In this document: in pieces, positions 8,995 to 17,988 of the stretch
How the letters are laid out: the number at the start of each line of letters is the position of its first letter
Numbering within the stretch: position 1 is the first letter of the stretch
NCBI RefSeq assembly: GCF_002077945.1
Contig: NZ_LVYD01000002.1
Coordinates: forward strand, 248,001-312,000
Length of the DNA: 64,000 nt
Reading direction: 5' to 3'
From: Niastella vici
GTDB lineage: Bacteria > Bacteroidota > Bacteroidia > Chitinophagales > Chitinophagaceae
Program-made: the position numbers and the translations under genes
The notes under the pieces: generated by a model
Told to the model about the DNA's origin: nothing
Seen by the model: only the letters and a program-made list of their open reading frames with translations
The model's database searches: none

Positions 8995-11424
8995 TTATTG
9001 ACTTTGAAGCAGGATGGTACCGGATGGCAAACCCGGTGCATGAAAAGTTACGCGAATGGGACCGGCTTTTTGTTTTGATTGGATGATAGCGAGACAAAGC
9101 CCGTTGTAAGCCTTATGGGACGGCACTTTAAACGATTCAAGGCTGGCGGGGTAGCCATTGTCCATTCCGGCCAAAACGCCTTCGCCTGAAATTTCAACGG
9201 TCAAATTATTGGCAGCATCAGGCACCAGGTTCCCGTTTTTATCTACAATACGAATGGTGACAAAAGAGAGGTCTTTTCCGTCGGCATGGAGGATTTTTCT
9301 ATCTGGCACCAATTCCAGCCTTGCAGGTTCCCCAGCCGTATTTGTCATTTTTACACTAACTATTTGTCCATTTTTGCGGGCTAAGGCCTTCAACGTGCCG
9401 GGTTCATATTTTACCCGCCATTGTACATGAATATCAAGCGGTTGTTTTCTTTTTACGCCCAGCGAGCGGTTATTCAGGAACAGTTCTACCTCATCGGCAT
9501 TATTATAATAGGCCCATACATCCACTTCTTTACCTGGCGTCCAGTTCCAATGCGGAAACAAATGCAGCACGGGTTTGCTGCTCCATTCGCTCTGATACAT
9601 ATAATAGGCATCCTTCGGAAAACCGGCCAGGTCAATGATGCCATAATAAGAACTTCGCGCCGGCCAGGGATAAGGCACCGGTTCTCCCAGAAAATCAAAA
9701 CCCGACCATACAAACAGACCCGATAAAAATTCGTACTGTTTAATGATCTTCCAGGTTTGTTCATGGGTACTTCCCCAATACGCGGCTACATGATCATATG
9801 CGGAAACCGTAAAATCGGGGTTGCCTTTCTCTACAAACTTTTGTCCTTTTAATGGCCAGAACCGGATGCTGTCGGATGGCATATCGTAATGCCCCCGGCT
9901 GGCGAGGGCCGACATTGTTTCGGTGGCCAGGAATTTCTTACCCGGATACCGCTGTAAAAACTCAGGATATAGCTGCTGATTATAGTTCATACCCATGAGA
10001 TCCAGCGCATTGGCCTGGTAAATAAAATTTTTAGTGGTATCGGTCTCGGTGAGGGCCGAGGTTACGGGCCGCGTGGTATCGAGTTGTTTTACAATATTTA
10101 CCAGCTCTTTTGTAATAGGTATGCCTGTACTGTCGAACTGTTCGCGGATCTCGTTCCCAATGCTCCAGATGAATACGGAAGGATGGTTGCGGTCCCTTCT
10201 GATCTGATCTTCCAGGTCCTGCTTATGCCATTGTTCAAAATCAACATTATAATCGAACTTATTCTTTTTCTTGCGCCACATGTCAAAGGCCTCGTCCATA
10301 ACCAGGAAACCCATTTTATCGCAGAGGTCAAGGAATTCCGGCGCCGGCGGATTATGCGCCGTGCGGATGGCATTACAACCCATTTCTTTCAGTAGCTGTA
10401 ACTGGCGTTCCATGGCGCGCACATTTACGGCTGCCCCCAGGGCGCCCAGGTCGTGGTGCATACACACGCCCAGTATTTTCAGTTGTTTTCCATTAAGAGA
10501 AAACCCCTGCTGTACATCAAAATTAAAATAGCGGATCCCGAAAGGAGTAACGTATTCATCAACCACTTTACCATTCACCATCACCCGGGTTACGGCCTTA
10601 TATAAATAAGGGGTTTCCACCGACCACAGTTTTGGCGCATTGATGGCTGTGGAATAGGTATAGGTACTTTTGCCTGAGGGCCAGCCGGGCGCACCATTCA
10701 ACGAGGAATAGCCTTTGCTTACCAGCGTTCCCGCGGCATCGTATATATAGGTGTACAGGCTCCCCTGCCCTATATTACCGTTCGTGTTGTTTATGGTGGC
10801 CTGCACCCGAACAATGGCTACATGTTTGCTTATGTTTGGTGTGGTAATGAAGGTACCCCACTGATCGATGGCTATTTTATTCGCCACCACCAACCGAACA
10901 TTTCTGTAAATACCCGAACCGGTATACCAGCGCGAACTGGGCTGGGCCGAATTATCTACTTTCACGGCGATCACCTGCTGTGCAGCGCCGGAATCGCACC
11001 AGGGAGTTATGTCGTAGCTGAATGAAATATAGCCGTTGGGGCGTTTACCTAAATAATGGCCGTTGATCCATACTTCGCTGTTGCGGTATACGCCATCAAA
11101 TTCAATAAATACATTCCTGTCTTTTGCGGTTGCCGGCAACGTAAATGTTTTGCGGTACCAGCCAATTCCTGTTGGCAGGGCAGCCTGGTTGGGCGTGCCC
11201 GGGTGTTTTTCGCTGAATTCGCCTTCAATGCTCCAGTCGTGTGGTAGGTTAAGCGTTCGCCAGCTGTTATCATTATAACCCGGTTCTTTGGCAATAGCGG
11301 TATCGCCCAAAAAGAATTTCCAGTCGTTGTTAAAATCGATGATAGTACGGGGAGAAAGTTGTTGGGCGTTCGATACACTTCCTTGCAACAAAACCAACAA
11401 TATTATAAAAACTAACTTCTTCAT
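8995..11424 (-). CDS. Glycoside hydrolase family 2, probable beta-galactosidase
   Basis: An 809-residue exported GH2 enzyme, expected to release terminal beta-galactose (or a related sugar) by a retaining mechanism. A signal peptide ends at SVSNAQ. The sugar-binding jelly roll follows (about 25-180, PHDWSIEGEF and GIGWYRKTF), then an Ig-like domain, then the TIM barrel (about 300-590). The acid/base is Glu425 in WSIGNE and the likely nucleophile is Glu502 in LATETMS, both present. After the barrel come a DUF4982-type domain (DEVELFLNNRSLGVKRKQ) and a final Ig-like domain (LVPDRKILHADGKDLSFVTI). This domain order is standard for Bacteroidota GH2 beta-galactosidases in pectin and plant-glycan loci. 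Beta-galacturonidase or arabinosidase activity cannot be excluded by sequence alone. Confidence 0.88.
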   Translation of the reverse strand: MKKLVFIILLVLLQGSVSNAQQLSPRTIIDFNNDWKFFLGDTAIAKEPGYNDNSWRTLNLPHDWSIEGEFSEKHPGTPNQAALPTGIGWYRKTFTLPATAKDRNVFIEFDGVYRNSEVWINGHYLGKRPNGYISFSYDITPWCDSGAAQQVIAVKVDNSAQPSSRWYTGSGIYRNVRLVVANKIAIDQWGTFITTPNISKHVAIVRVQATINNTNGNIGQGSLYTYIYDAAGTLVSKGYSSLNGAPGWPSGKSTYTYSTAINAPKLWSVETPYLYKAVTRVMVNGKVVDEYVTPFGIRYFNFDVQQGFSLNGKQLKILGVCMHHDLGALGAAVNVRAMERQLQLLKEMGCNAIRTAHNPPAPEFLDLCDKMGFLVMDEAFDMWRKKKNKFDYNVDFEQWHKQDLEDQIRRDRNHPSVFIWSIGNEIREQFDSTGIPITKELVNIVKQLDTTRPVTSALTETDTTKNFIYQANALDLMGMNYNQQLYPEFLQRYPGKKFLATETMSALASRGHYDMPSDSIRFWPLKGQKFVEKGNPDFTVSAYDHVAAYWGSTHEQTWKIIKQYEFLSGLFVWSGFDFLGEPVPYPWPARSSYYGIIDLAGFPKDAYYMYQSEWSSKPVLHLFPHWNWTPGKEVDVWAYYNNADEVELFLNNRSLGVKRKQPLDIHVQWRVKYEPGTLKALARKNGQIVSVKMTNTAGEPARLELVPDRKILHADGKDLSFVTIRIVDKNGNLVPDAANNLTVEISGEGVLAGMDNGYPASLESFKVPSHKAYNGLCLAIIQSKQKAGPIRVTFHAPGLPSGTILLQSQ

Positions 11425-11455
11425 TCTAATTTTTTAAAATCGTGAATGGTGAAAT

Positions 11456-11569
11456 AGTTACCGGTTACCGGGTCCCGGTTACCAGGGCAAAAAATTCGGA
11501 GACCCCGACTACAGGCAGCATGATCGACATTATAGGCCCGGTAACTGGTAACTGGCAACCGGTAACAGC
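11456..11569. repeat. Intergenic inverted repeat, GGTTACC family, copy 1
   Basis: The left arm holds AGTTACCGGTTACCGGG and the right arm CCCGGTAACTGGTAACTGG, separated by a core containing AAAAAATTCGGAGA. It sits between two minus-strand glycosidase genes. The right arm overlaps no coding sequence and ends five bases before the stop of the propeller gene. Confidence 0.75.
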
Positions 11570-11573
11570 CACC

Positions 11574-12683
11574 TTATTTAACAAACTCTACATTGCTAAC
11601 ACCCAGATCCTTCGAAGTGGCCACCGCAATGCCACGTTGCTCTTTGTTATTTACGCCGCAATAGAAGTGATATACAACACCGTTATGCTTAACAACAAAT
11701 GATTTATGGGCATACCGTTCGTCATACGGAGCGGAAGATTCAATCAGGTTATCGCCTTTCCAGTCGGTCCAATGAACGAGATCGTATGAACAGGCAAAGC
11801 GGTTAAAAGCGCCTTTGCGATCCTGCCAGAAAGCGCCGAAATAAAATAGCACATACACATCGCCGATCTTTTGAATAACGGCATCACCGGTGATGCCAGC
11901 AGGATGGTGCATGACGGGTTCTGTGTTGAACCGTTTCCAGTGCACCATATCGTCAGAAACAGCCATCCCAATACGCTCGTACCAGCGGGTTTTCCTATTG
12001 TCAATGGCCGTATCGCCATTGGCATTGTAATACATCACAAAGGGATGACCGGTAACTTTTTGTTTATCCCAGATAACCGAGCTTTTAAATTGCTTTTTAT
12101 TTTCCCACCAGCGTACATCGGCATCCTTACTGGTCAATACGGGTTGAGGCAGGCGCTGGAACTCATGCGGTTTTGAAGGATCTTTTGTGGTATACGCGAT
12201 ACCCAGCGATAACAACCCCGCTTCATACCCACGCTCGCGGCCACCAAAATACGATAGCCAGTATTTTTTATTGTAGGGCTGCCATTGATAGCTTCCCCCC
12301 CATTGAATATCTTCCAGGGCTACATAGCCGGCTTTTTGATTGGCATCCCATAAAGTGGTATCCGTTGAAAATGATAACAGGCGGCCTTTTGTTTTCCAGT
12401 GCAACAGGTCGTTGCTTTGCGACAGCCAGGTTTCATAGCCACGGCCATCAAAAACCACATAGGTCATGTACCAATTGTTCCCCTTCCTGAAAACCGTGGG
12501 GCAATCCAGCTTTTTTCCATTATCGGCCGGCACCACTACCAGGCCATATTTATGCGGCGTTCTTACCTGTTCGTAGATCTGTTGCATCACCTTTTCCAGC
12601 ACTGTTTTTTCGCCGGTTTGCGTCCATGCAGAAAGTATACATACCTGCCAAAAAATTATAGCTATACTTTTTTTCAAGATCAA
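11574..12683 (-). CDS. Secreted five-bladed beta-propeller glycosidase (GH43/GH32-like clan)
   Basis: A 369-residue exported protein with a signal peptide ending LSAWTQ. The body shows the repeated blade pattern of five-bladed propeller glycosidases: DCPTVFRKGNNWYMTYVVFD, WLSQSNDLLHWKTKG, SLGIAYTTKDPSKPHEFQRL, AVSDDMVHWKRFN and ACSYDLVHWTDWKGD. Each blade carries the small-xx-D-xx-HW signature typical of GH43, GH32, GH117 and GH130 enzymes. I could not place it in one family, and the acidic catalytic set cannot be fixed by eye. In a pectin locus an alpha-L-arabinofuranosidase or galactosidase is plausible. It lies downstream of the large GH2 and divergently from the second pectate lyase. Confidence 0.72.
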   Translation of the reverse strand: MILKKSIAIIFWQVCILSAWTQTGEKTVLEKVMQQIYEQVRTPHKYGLVVVPADNGKKLDCPTVFRKGNNWYMTYVVFDGRGYETWLSQSNDLLHWKTKGRLLSFSTDTTLWDANQKAGYVALEDIQWGGSYQWQPYNKKYWLSYFGGRERGYEAGLLSLGIAYTTKDPSKPHEFQRLPQPVLTSKDADVRWWENKKQFKSSVIWDKQKVTGHPFVMYYNANGDTAIDNRKTRWYERIGMAVSDDMVHWKRFNTEPVMHHPAGITGDAVIQKIGDVYVLFYFGAFWQDRKGAFNRFACSYDLVHWTDWKGDNLIESSAPYDERYAHKSFVVKHNGVVYHFYCGVNNKEQRGIAVATSKDLGVSNVEFVK

Positions 12684-12745
12684 TGTTTTAGTCGGTAATT
12701 AGATGTGCCCTGCCTGTAATTAGTGGCATTAGCCATCAAATTTTG

Positions 12746-12753
12746 CAAAGATA
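12746..12753 (-). promoter_or_regulatory. Candidate -7 element for the propeller glycosidase
   Basis: Read on the minus strand this is TATCTTTG, a full match to the Bacteroidota -7 consensus TAnnTTTG, 63 bases upstream of the start codon. No -33 TTTG was found at the usual 19-21 base spacing, so support is partial. Confidence 0.35.
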
Positions 12754-12856
12754 TAAGCGTACGCCATACGTTTTATACAACCAATGCCATTTTGAAAGCG
12801 TCTTACAGTTATTTATTACTTTTAACGCCGAAACCGTGCACAATAAAAAAGCCGTC

Positions 12857-14272
12857 ATGAAGAATAGCTTCAAAAGCCCTACTATTAGAACAATATTTCT
12901 TGCTTTCCTTATACTATCAGCGTTTAAAAATACAAAAGCTCAGTTAACTGCATTTCCCGGCGCCGAAGGATATGGCAAATATGCCACCGGCGGACGGGGT
13001 GGCAAAGTGGCCATTGTCACCAACCTGCAAAATGACGGGCCGGGCAGTTTTCGCCAGGCCCTGGCTGCTTACCCCAATGATCCGCTCACCATTGTTTTCC
13101 AGGTTTCGGGCGTTATTGAACTGAACGCCCCGCTGGTGTTAAAAAGATCGAATGTGACCATTGCCGGACAAACCGCGCCGGGCGATGGCATTTGCCTGAA
13201 AGGCCATTCATTTATCATCAATGGAGCAGGTAAACCCGGGAACCAGGGAAACATCATTATCCGTTACATTCGCTCAAGACCCGGCAGCAATTATTCGCTG
13301 GGCGTTTACGGCCTCGACATCGAAAACTGCCACGACATCATTATTGATCATTGTTCTTTCAGCTGGGCGAATGAAGAAGTGGTGGCTGCCTACGATTGCC
13401 GCAACATCACCATTCAATGGTGTATAGTAAGCGAAGGACTGTATGAAGCGGGGCATCACAAAGGACATCGGTCATACGGCGGCGTTTGGGGCGGACAATA
13501 CGCTTCTTTTCATCATAACCTGCTGGCTCATTTGAACAATAGAACGGTACGGTTCAATGGAGCCCGGGCGCACGATACCATGGCGATCGTTGATTACCGC
13601 AATAACGTCAATTATAACTGGGGCAGCAAAAATGCCTGCTATGGCGGCGATATAAAGATCCCCGGTGGCATTTCGCGGGTGAATATCGTAAACAATTATT
13701 ATCAACCGGGGCCAGCCACCGCCGACACCCTGCAATTCCTGCATGCGTTGTACGCCAAAAATCCGGATAACCGTGTGGGGAAATGGTTCATTGCCGGCAA
13801 TTATATGGCGGGCAACAAAGAGCTCACCCAAAATAACTGGCTGGGCGTTGATCTCACTGAACTGCCCGACTCAACCCGTAGTATGGCCAAAGCCGATACA
13901 GTTTTTCCGGTCATGCGCATCTCCAATAACCAGGTTGCCAAGGAAGCATATAAAGCCGTACTGGCCGGCGCCGGCGCCACGCTGCCTAAAAGAGATTCCA
14001 CCGACATCAGGGTCATTTATGAAGTGCAACACAAAATTGCTTCCGGACAGGGCGTGTTTGGCAAAGCAGGCATCATTGACAGTCCGGCCGCAGTTGGCGG
14101 TTGGGCCACTTATCACACAGCCACACCTTTACGCGATACAGATGGGGATGGAATGCCTGATGAATATGAAACAAAGAATGGATTAAACCCTAATGATGCG
14201 GGGGATGGAAATACGGTTACTGCTTCGGGATATACCAATCTGGAAGTTTATTTGAATAGTTTAGGGCAATGA
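12857..14272 (+). CDS. Secreted pectate lyase (PL1-like)
   Basis: A 471-residue exported beta-helix lyase acting on polygalacturonate. I chose the ATG at 12857 because it starts directly on the signal peptide (IFLAFLILSAFKNTKAQ); the longer frame from 12743 adds 38 residues unlike a leader. LTAFPGAEGYGKYATGGRGG marks the start of the helix, followed by IDHCSFSWANEE, which matches the SASWGLDEN position of the lyase at 1-1645. Near the C-terminus DTDGDGMPDEYE is a calcium-binding thrombospondin-3-type repeat. It is the only plus-strand gene among minus-strand glycosidases, so it must have its own promoter in the 170-bp gap shared with the divergent propeller gene. It is a diverged paralogue of the left-edge lyase rather than a recent copy. 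Confidence 0.87.
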   Translation: MKNSFKSPTIRTIFLAFLILSAFKNTKAQLTAFPGAEGYGKYATGGRGGKVAIVTNLQNDGPGSFRQALAAYPNDPLTIVFQVSGVIELNAPLVLKRSNVTIAGQTAPGDGICLKGHSFIINGAGKPGNQGNIIIRYIRSRPGSNYSLGVYGLDIENCHDIIIDHCSFSWANEEVVAAYDCRNITIQWCIVSEGLYEAGHHKGHRSYGGVWGGQYASFHHNLLAHLNNRTVRFNGARAHDTMAIVDYRNNVNYNWGSKNACYGGDIKIPGGISRVNIVNNYYQPGPATADTLQFLHALYAKNPDNRVGKWFIAGNYMAGNKELTQNNWLGVDLTELPDSTRSMAKADTVFPVMRISNNQVAKEAYKAVLAGAGATLPKRDSTDIRVIYEVQHKIASGQGVFGKAGIIDSPAAVGGWATYHTATPLRDTDGDGMPDEYETKNGLNPNDAGDGNTVTASGYTNLEVYLNSLGQ

Positions 14273-14274
14273 AG

Positions 14275-14380
14275 CAGGAAGTAGGAGTTAAGAAGTAGGA
14301 GAACCTCCGATATTCGCACTTAATAACTAAAATCAAACTGTATTTCTTACTTCTTACTTCCTACTTCCTACCTCTTACCT
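14275..14380. repeat. Imperfect inverted repeat of AAGTAGGAG / CTTCCTACTTC words
   Basis: Immediately behind the lyase stop, purine-rich words (GGAAGTAGGAGTTAAGAAG) face their pyrimidine-rich complements (CTTACTTCTTACTTCC, CTACTTCCTACC) across a 40-base core. It separates two convergent genes and could form a long hairpin. Layout resembles the GGTTACC family but the words differ. Confidence 0.7.
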
Positions 14381-14386
14381 CGTCAG

Positions 14387-17300
14387 TTATTGCACATCAA
14401 CCCCACCAATGGCCACCCCCTCCGCATCAACCGCGGTTATGCGTACGGTATACCTTCCGGCGTTGATCATGGAGCCGCTGGTAGCAGTAAAATAATTCCA
14501 TTTCCCTTCGCGGGTAGTGGTAAATTCCATTGGCTCTGTTTTCATTACTGTACCATCTGCGGCAATCAGTTGCCAGCTGGCTTTCTTCGTTTCTGCGGAA
14601 GGATTAAAATACCTGAACGTGATCGAGTATACATCGCCTACACCGGTGTTAATGGTAACATCAACCTGCGGGCCGACAGGCTTTGTGAACACCACTGCGT
14701 CGCGTTTATTGACGGTTTGCCTTACAGCGCCTTCCCCTGTTATTTCGGCCTTATCCATTTTATAGCTCGTAGTGGGCTTTTGATCGAAAGGTGGTTGTAA
14801 GGTGGTTACGGGCATTACTATCACTGAATACATCTCCCCGCTGTGGCTGCCACCATTCGAACTTAATGCAATTGAAGCATTTGCAGGATAGCGCTTACGA
14901 TATAGTTTAAACGTATGGGCCTTTCCATTCTTTACCGTTCGCAGTGACATCTTTGTATCCTCATATGTCTCCAACCAGGAAGGCAGTTGCGCACTGCTAT
15001 CCGCAGCACCAAACACATCAGCATCGGCAGTAACGCTGAATGAAGCCCAGTTGCTTATCTCTTCAGATGACCTAATATCAGGCATCTGCAGCCATTCAGC
15101 ACCATATAATGTAGGGGGCAATGCGGTAAATGCACTAGTGCTGTCGATATATTGCTGATCACCTGCATTCAACCAGGACCTTGCTCTTATCTCAGTGTTT
15201 TCGTGCCTCTTTACAAGATTAGAGATCAATGCAGGTGACGGTTCGGCTGCTTCCGCTTTTTGACTGGCCGTTGCAATGGCAATGGCCGAAATAATAGCCT
15301 GGCCGGCTGCGCTATGCGGAAATGAAATGATTAATTGGCCGCCGGTAACATATGCATTCACCACTTTCTTCAACGCCCGGTTGTGCCCGGCTTCTGCCCA
15401 GATATCGAGGTCTTTAATAAGTGTTTTATTATTGATAGCCACATCAAACATACGCCAGCCTTTGCAGTTCATTCCACCGCCGGTTCCCCACCAGGGTTCA
15501 GTAAAATATAATTCCACGCGGTAATCGCCATCGGGTACCAGGAACTCATAACGCAGTTGTTGCAATCCGTACCGGAAAGGCTGGAACAGCGGCCAGTCGA
15601 CCGTACCGGCAATGGGATCATAGGTTTGGCGTTGGCTGGCAAAGAAAGCCGGCATGCCGGGGAATTGATTTGTCCAGGAAACAGAACCCCAGGTATTGGC
15701 AGCACTTTTTTCACGATCTGCCAACCAGGTATTTCCGTTACTGTCTTTGTAATCGGGGCCGCCGCAATTCACCCGGTACAAATAATTATACGCCGGGTTG
15801 GGAGCGACAATACCAGTTAACATTCCTTCTGTAGAGGGCAAAGACGAACCTTTAGCTAACCGTTTTATATTGGGCGCCTGTGGCAAATAGTGTAATACGA
15901 TATAATCTTCCGCCACTCTTTTCCTCTTTACATACCCAACAGCATACAATACATTGTATTTGATATCAACACTGTCCCATTGAAAATGGGTACCAATGCC
16001 CTTTCGGGTACGTTTACCCAGTGACACATTATTTACATCATTGAACAGTTCTACTTCATCACAATTGGAGTAAACGACAATTCCGTCTTTTTTTCCGGGT
16101 TCCGTCCAGCGGCCAGGCCAGGTGTGCGATACAATGTACACCATGGGCGATGTGGCTGCCGGGGCATAATTGGCGCGGAACATATAGAAAACATCCAGCG
16201 GTTCTTCCCAGGGCGTTAGCAGCCCTTTGTAGTTAACCGGACCAATACGGTCAAGCTCGCGGTACCCTTCCCCACTCTGCACCCGGCCGGGATTATCGTG
16301 CGAGGTATAGAGCCAGAAGAAATGACCGCAGGTGCTGTCTTTCACCGACTCGGCCAACCGAACTTTCATTTCCATCAATTGGGTCATGCGGTCTTCGCTT
16401 AAGGCCCCGTTCTGGTCAAAGCCGCCTTCGGTATGCAAATCAAGCGTGCGCCAGGCGCCATACTCGCCGATCAACTGTTGCCGTATGACATCGCTGGCAT
16501 AATTGGCGGGATTGCCGCCATAGGTGCCCGTCCAGTTTTGCGGCACATCCCAATCGGTTCCTTCACCGCCGTTACAGGTGGTTACTTTTCGTTGGCCCGA
16601 GGCAGTGGGGTCCAGCTCACGAATGAGTTCAGTGCATTCCCGGGCAAAATCCTCCGGAAGCTTGCTTTCGTTCTGCAGCCCCCACAGTACCAGGGACGGA
16701 CTGTTGCGCCGTTCTATCACCCATTCTTTCAATAAGGTTTTAAAGTTGTTTTTAAACTCCGGCGTATTGTACCATACGTGGGCGCTGAGCTGTGTCCACC
16801 ACAGCAGTCCCATACTATCGAGCAGGTGTTGATACAGCAGGTTATGCGGCTGATGCGCATCGCGAAAAGCGTTGAAACCAACTGCTTTTATCTGCTGTAC
16901 GCGGGCGCGTACTTCCGGCTCGTTGAAGGCATGACTGGCGCCTATTAAATGTTCATATTCTGCAATGCCATTTATGAAGACCGGTTTTCCATTCAGCAGA
17001 AATTGTTTGGAACCGCCTGACCTGCCTACCGGCCAGCTAATCCATCTTATACCATAAGGCGTTTCCGTAACATCGATCACCTTACCATCTGCTACCACTT
17101 CCGTAACCAGGGTGTAACAATACGGATCGTTCAACGACCATAAATGCGGTGTCTTTATTTCGGGCAACTGCTGTATTGTTTCCGCTACAGCACCTGGTTG
17201 CAGGCTGCTGTTAGCCGTTGTTGTGGCTACCAGCTGCCTTGCTTTATTCAACAATCGTTGCCTGATAGAAATGGTAACCGGTTTATCGCTGTAATTCTTA

Positions 17301-17980
17301 ACCGTAGTAGCCAGTTGCAGGCGGGCCGATCTTTCTGACACCGTTGTATCATTCCAGAGATGCACGCCAAACGGTTCCACCCGGACTGCATTCGTGGTGA
17401 TCAAATGCACGGGCCTGAAAATACCCATTGGCTGCGAACCTTCGCTGAAACCCCGTTCATCGGAACAGCCGCCACACACCCAGGGCAGGGTGCTGATATT
17501 GGCCGGATGATCGGCCCGTACCGCCAATATGTTGGGTTGGTTATTGTCGAAAATTAAATCAGTGACATCTAAGGTAAACGTTGTTCTGCCACCGGCATGC
17601 GCACCTGCTTTTTTACCATTCACCCATACCGTTGCAAAAGAGCCAACCCCTTCGAACCATAAAAAATAGCGCTTGTCTTTTTCCTTGCGGGCCACCGAAA
17701 AGGTACGGCGATACCAGGCATACCCATGGCGGTTGCCATGATGCAGGCGGCGATACCCTTCGTAGGCATCCCAGTTATGCGGAACACTCACCTGCTGCCA
17801 GCCGGTGGTACCGAAAGCAGCATTTTCAAACCCATCATACGCATGCTGATTACTGTCGCTGGCGATGGAGTACCAGGAATCGTTTAGGGAAACATCTACT
17901 CTTCCCTGCGCGGAAGCCTGTTGCGCACACAAGAAGATATAAAGAACAAGAAAGCTTTTTATTATGGTTCGGAACATCAT
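14387..17980 (-). CDS. Very large GH2-family glycosidase with malectin domain
   Basis: A 1197-residue exported enzyme, about 1.5 times the usual GH2 size. The signal peptide ends at QQASAQ. The GH2 jelly roll (about 25-195), Ig-like domain and TIM barrel (about 325-620) are followed by a DUF4982-like domain (CDEVELFNDVNNVSLGKR) and a malectin carbohydrate-binding domain (about 750-905, starting YRVNCGGPDY and including NTWLADREKS). A further 290 residues contain DAEGVAIGGVDVQ at the end and resemble beta-sandwich modules. The acid/base is Glu438 in WGLQNES and the nucleophile Glu506 in LIGEYGAW; both are present. It lies 8 bases behind the GH95 gene and is probably translated from the same transcript. 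GH2 members of this shape act on plant cell-wall side chains, but the substrate cannot be read here. Confidence 0.83.
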   Translation of the reverse strand: MMFRTIIKSFLVLYIFLCAQQASAQGRVDVSLNDSWYSIASDSNQHAYDGFENAAFGTTGWQQVSVPHNWDAYEGYRRLHHGNRHGYAWYRRTFSVARKEKDKRYFLWFEGVGSFATVWVNGKKAGAHAGGRTTFTLDVTDLIFDNNQPNILAVRADHPANISTLPWVCGGCSDERGFSEGSQPMGIFRPVHLITTNAVRVEPFGVHLWNDTTVSERSARLQLATTVKNYSDKPVTISIRQRLLNKARQLVATTTANSSLQPGAVAETIQQLPEIKTPHLWSLNDPYCYTLVTEVVADGKVIDVTETPYGIRWISWPVGRSGGSKQFLLNGKPVFINGIAEYEHLIGASHAFNEPEVRARVQQIKAVGFNAFRDAHQPHNLLYQHLLDSMGLLWWTQLSAHVWYNTPEFKNNFKTLLKEWVIERRNSPSLVLWGLQNESKLPEDFARECTELIRELDPTASGQRKVTTCNGGEGTDWDVPQNWTGTYGGNPANYASDVIRQQLIGEYGAWRTLDLHTEGGFDQNGALSEDRMTQLMEMKVRLAESVKDSTCGHFFWLYTSHDNPGRVQSGEGYRELDRIGPVNYKGLLTPWEEPLDVFYMFRANYAPAATSPMVYIVSHTWPGRWTEPGKKDGIVVYSNCDEVELFNDVNNVSLGKRTRKGIGTHFQWDSVDIKYNVLYAVGYVKRKRVAEDYIVLHYLPQAPNIKRLAKGSSLPSTEGMLTGIVAPNPAYNYLYRVNCGGPDYKDSNGNTWLADREKSAANTWGSVSWTNQFPGMPAFFASQRQTYDPIAGTVDWPLFQPFRYGLQQLRYEFLVPDGDYRVELYFTEPWWGTGGGMNCKGWRMFDVAINNKTLIKDLDIWAEAGHNRALKKVVNAYVTGGQLIISFPHSAAGQAIISAIAIATASQKAEAAEPSPALISNLVKRHENTEIRARSWLNAGDQQYIDSTSAFTALPPTLYGAEWLQMPDIRSSEEISNWASFSVTADADVFGAADSSAQLPSWLETYEDTKMSLRTVKNGKAHTFKLYRKRYPANASIALSSNGGSHSGEMYSVIVMPVTTLQPPFDQKPTTSYKMDKAEITGEGAVRQTVNKRDAVVFTKPVGPQVDVTINTGVGDVYSITFRYFNPSAETKKASWQLIAADGTVMKTEPMEFTTTREGKWNYFTATSGSMINAGRYTVRITAVDAEGVAIGGVDVQ

Positions 17981-17988
17981 GTTTTTAT

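Noticed and set aside
12743-12856. Longer N-terminus of the plus-strand pectate lyase
   Set aside because: The extra 38 residues precede a complete signal peptide and overlap the divergent promoter region.
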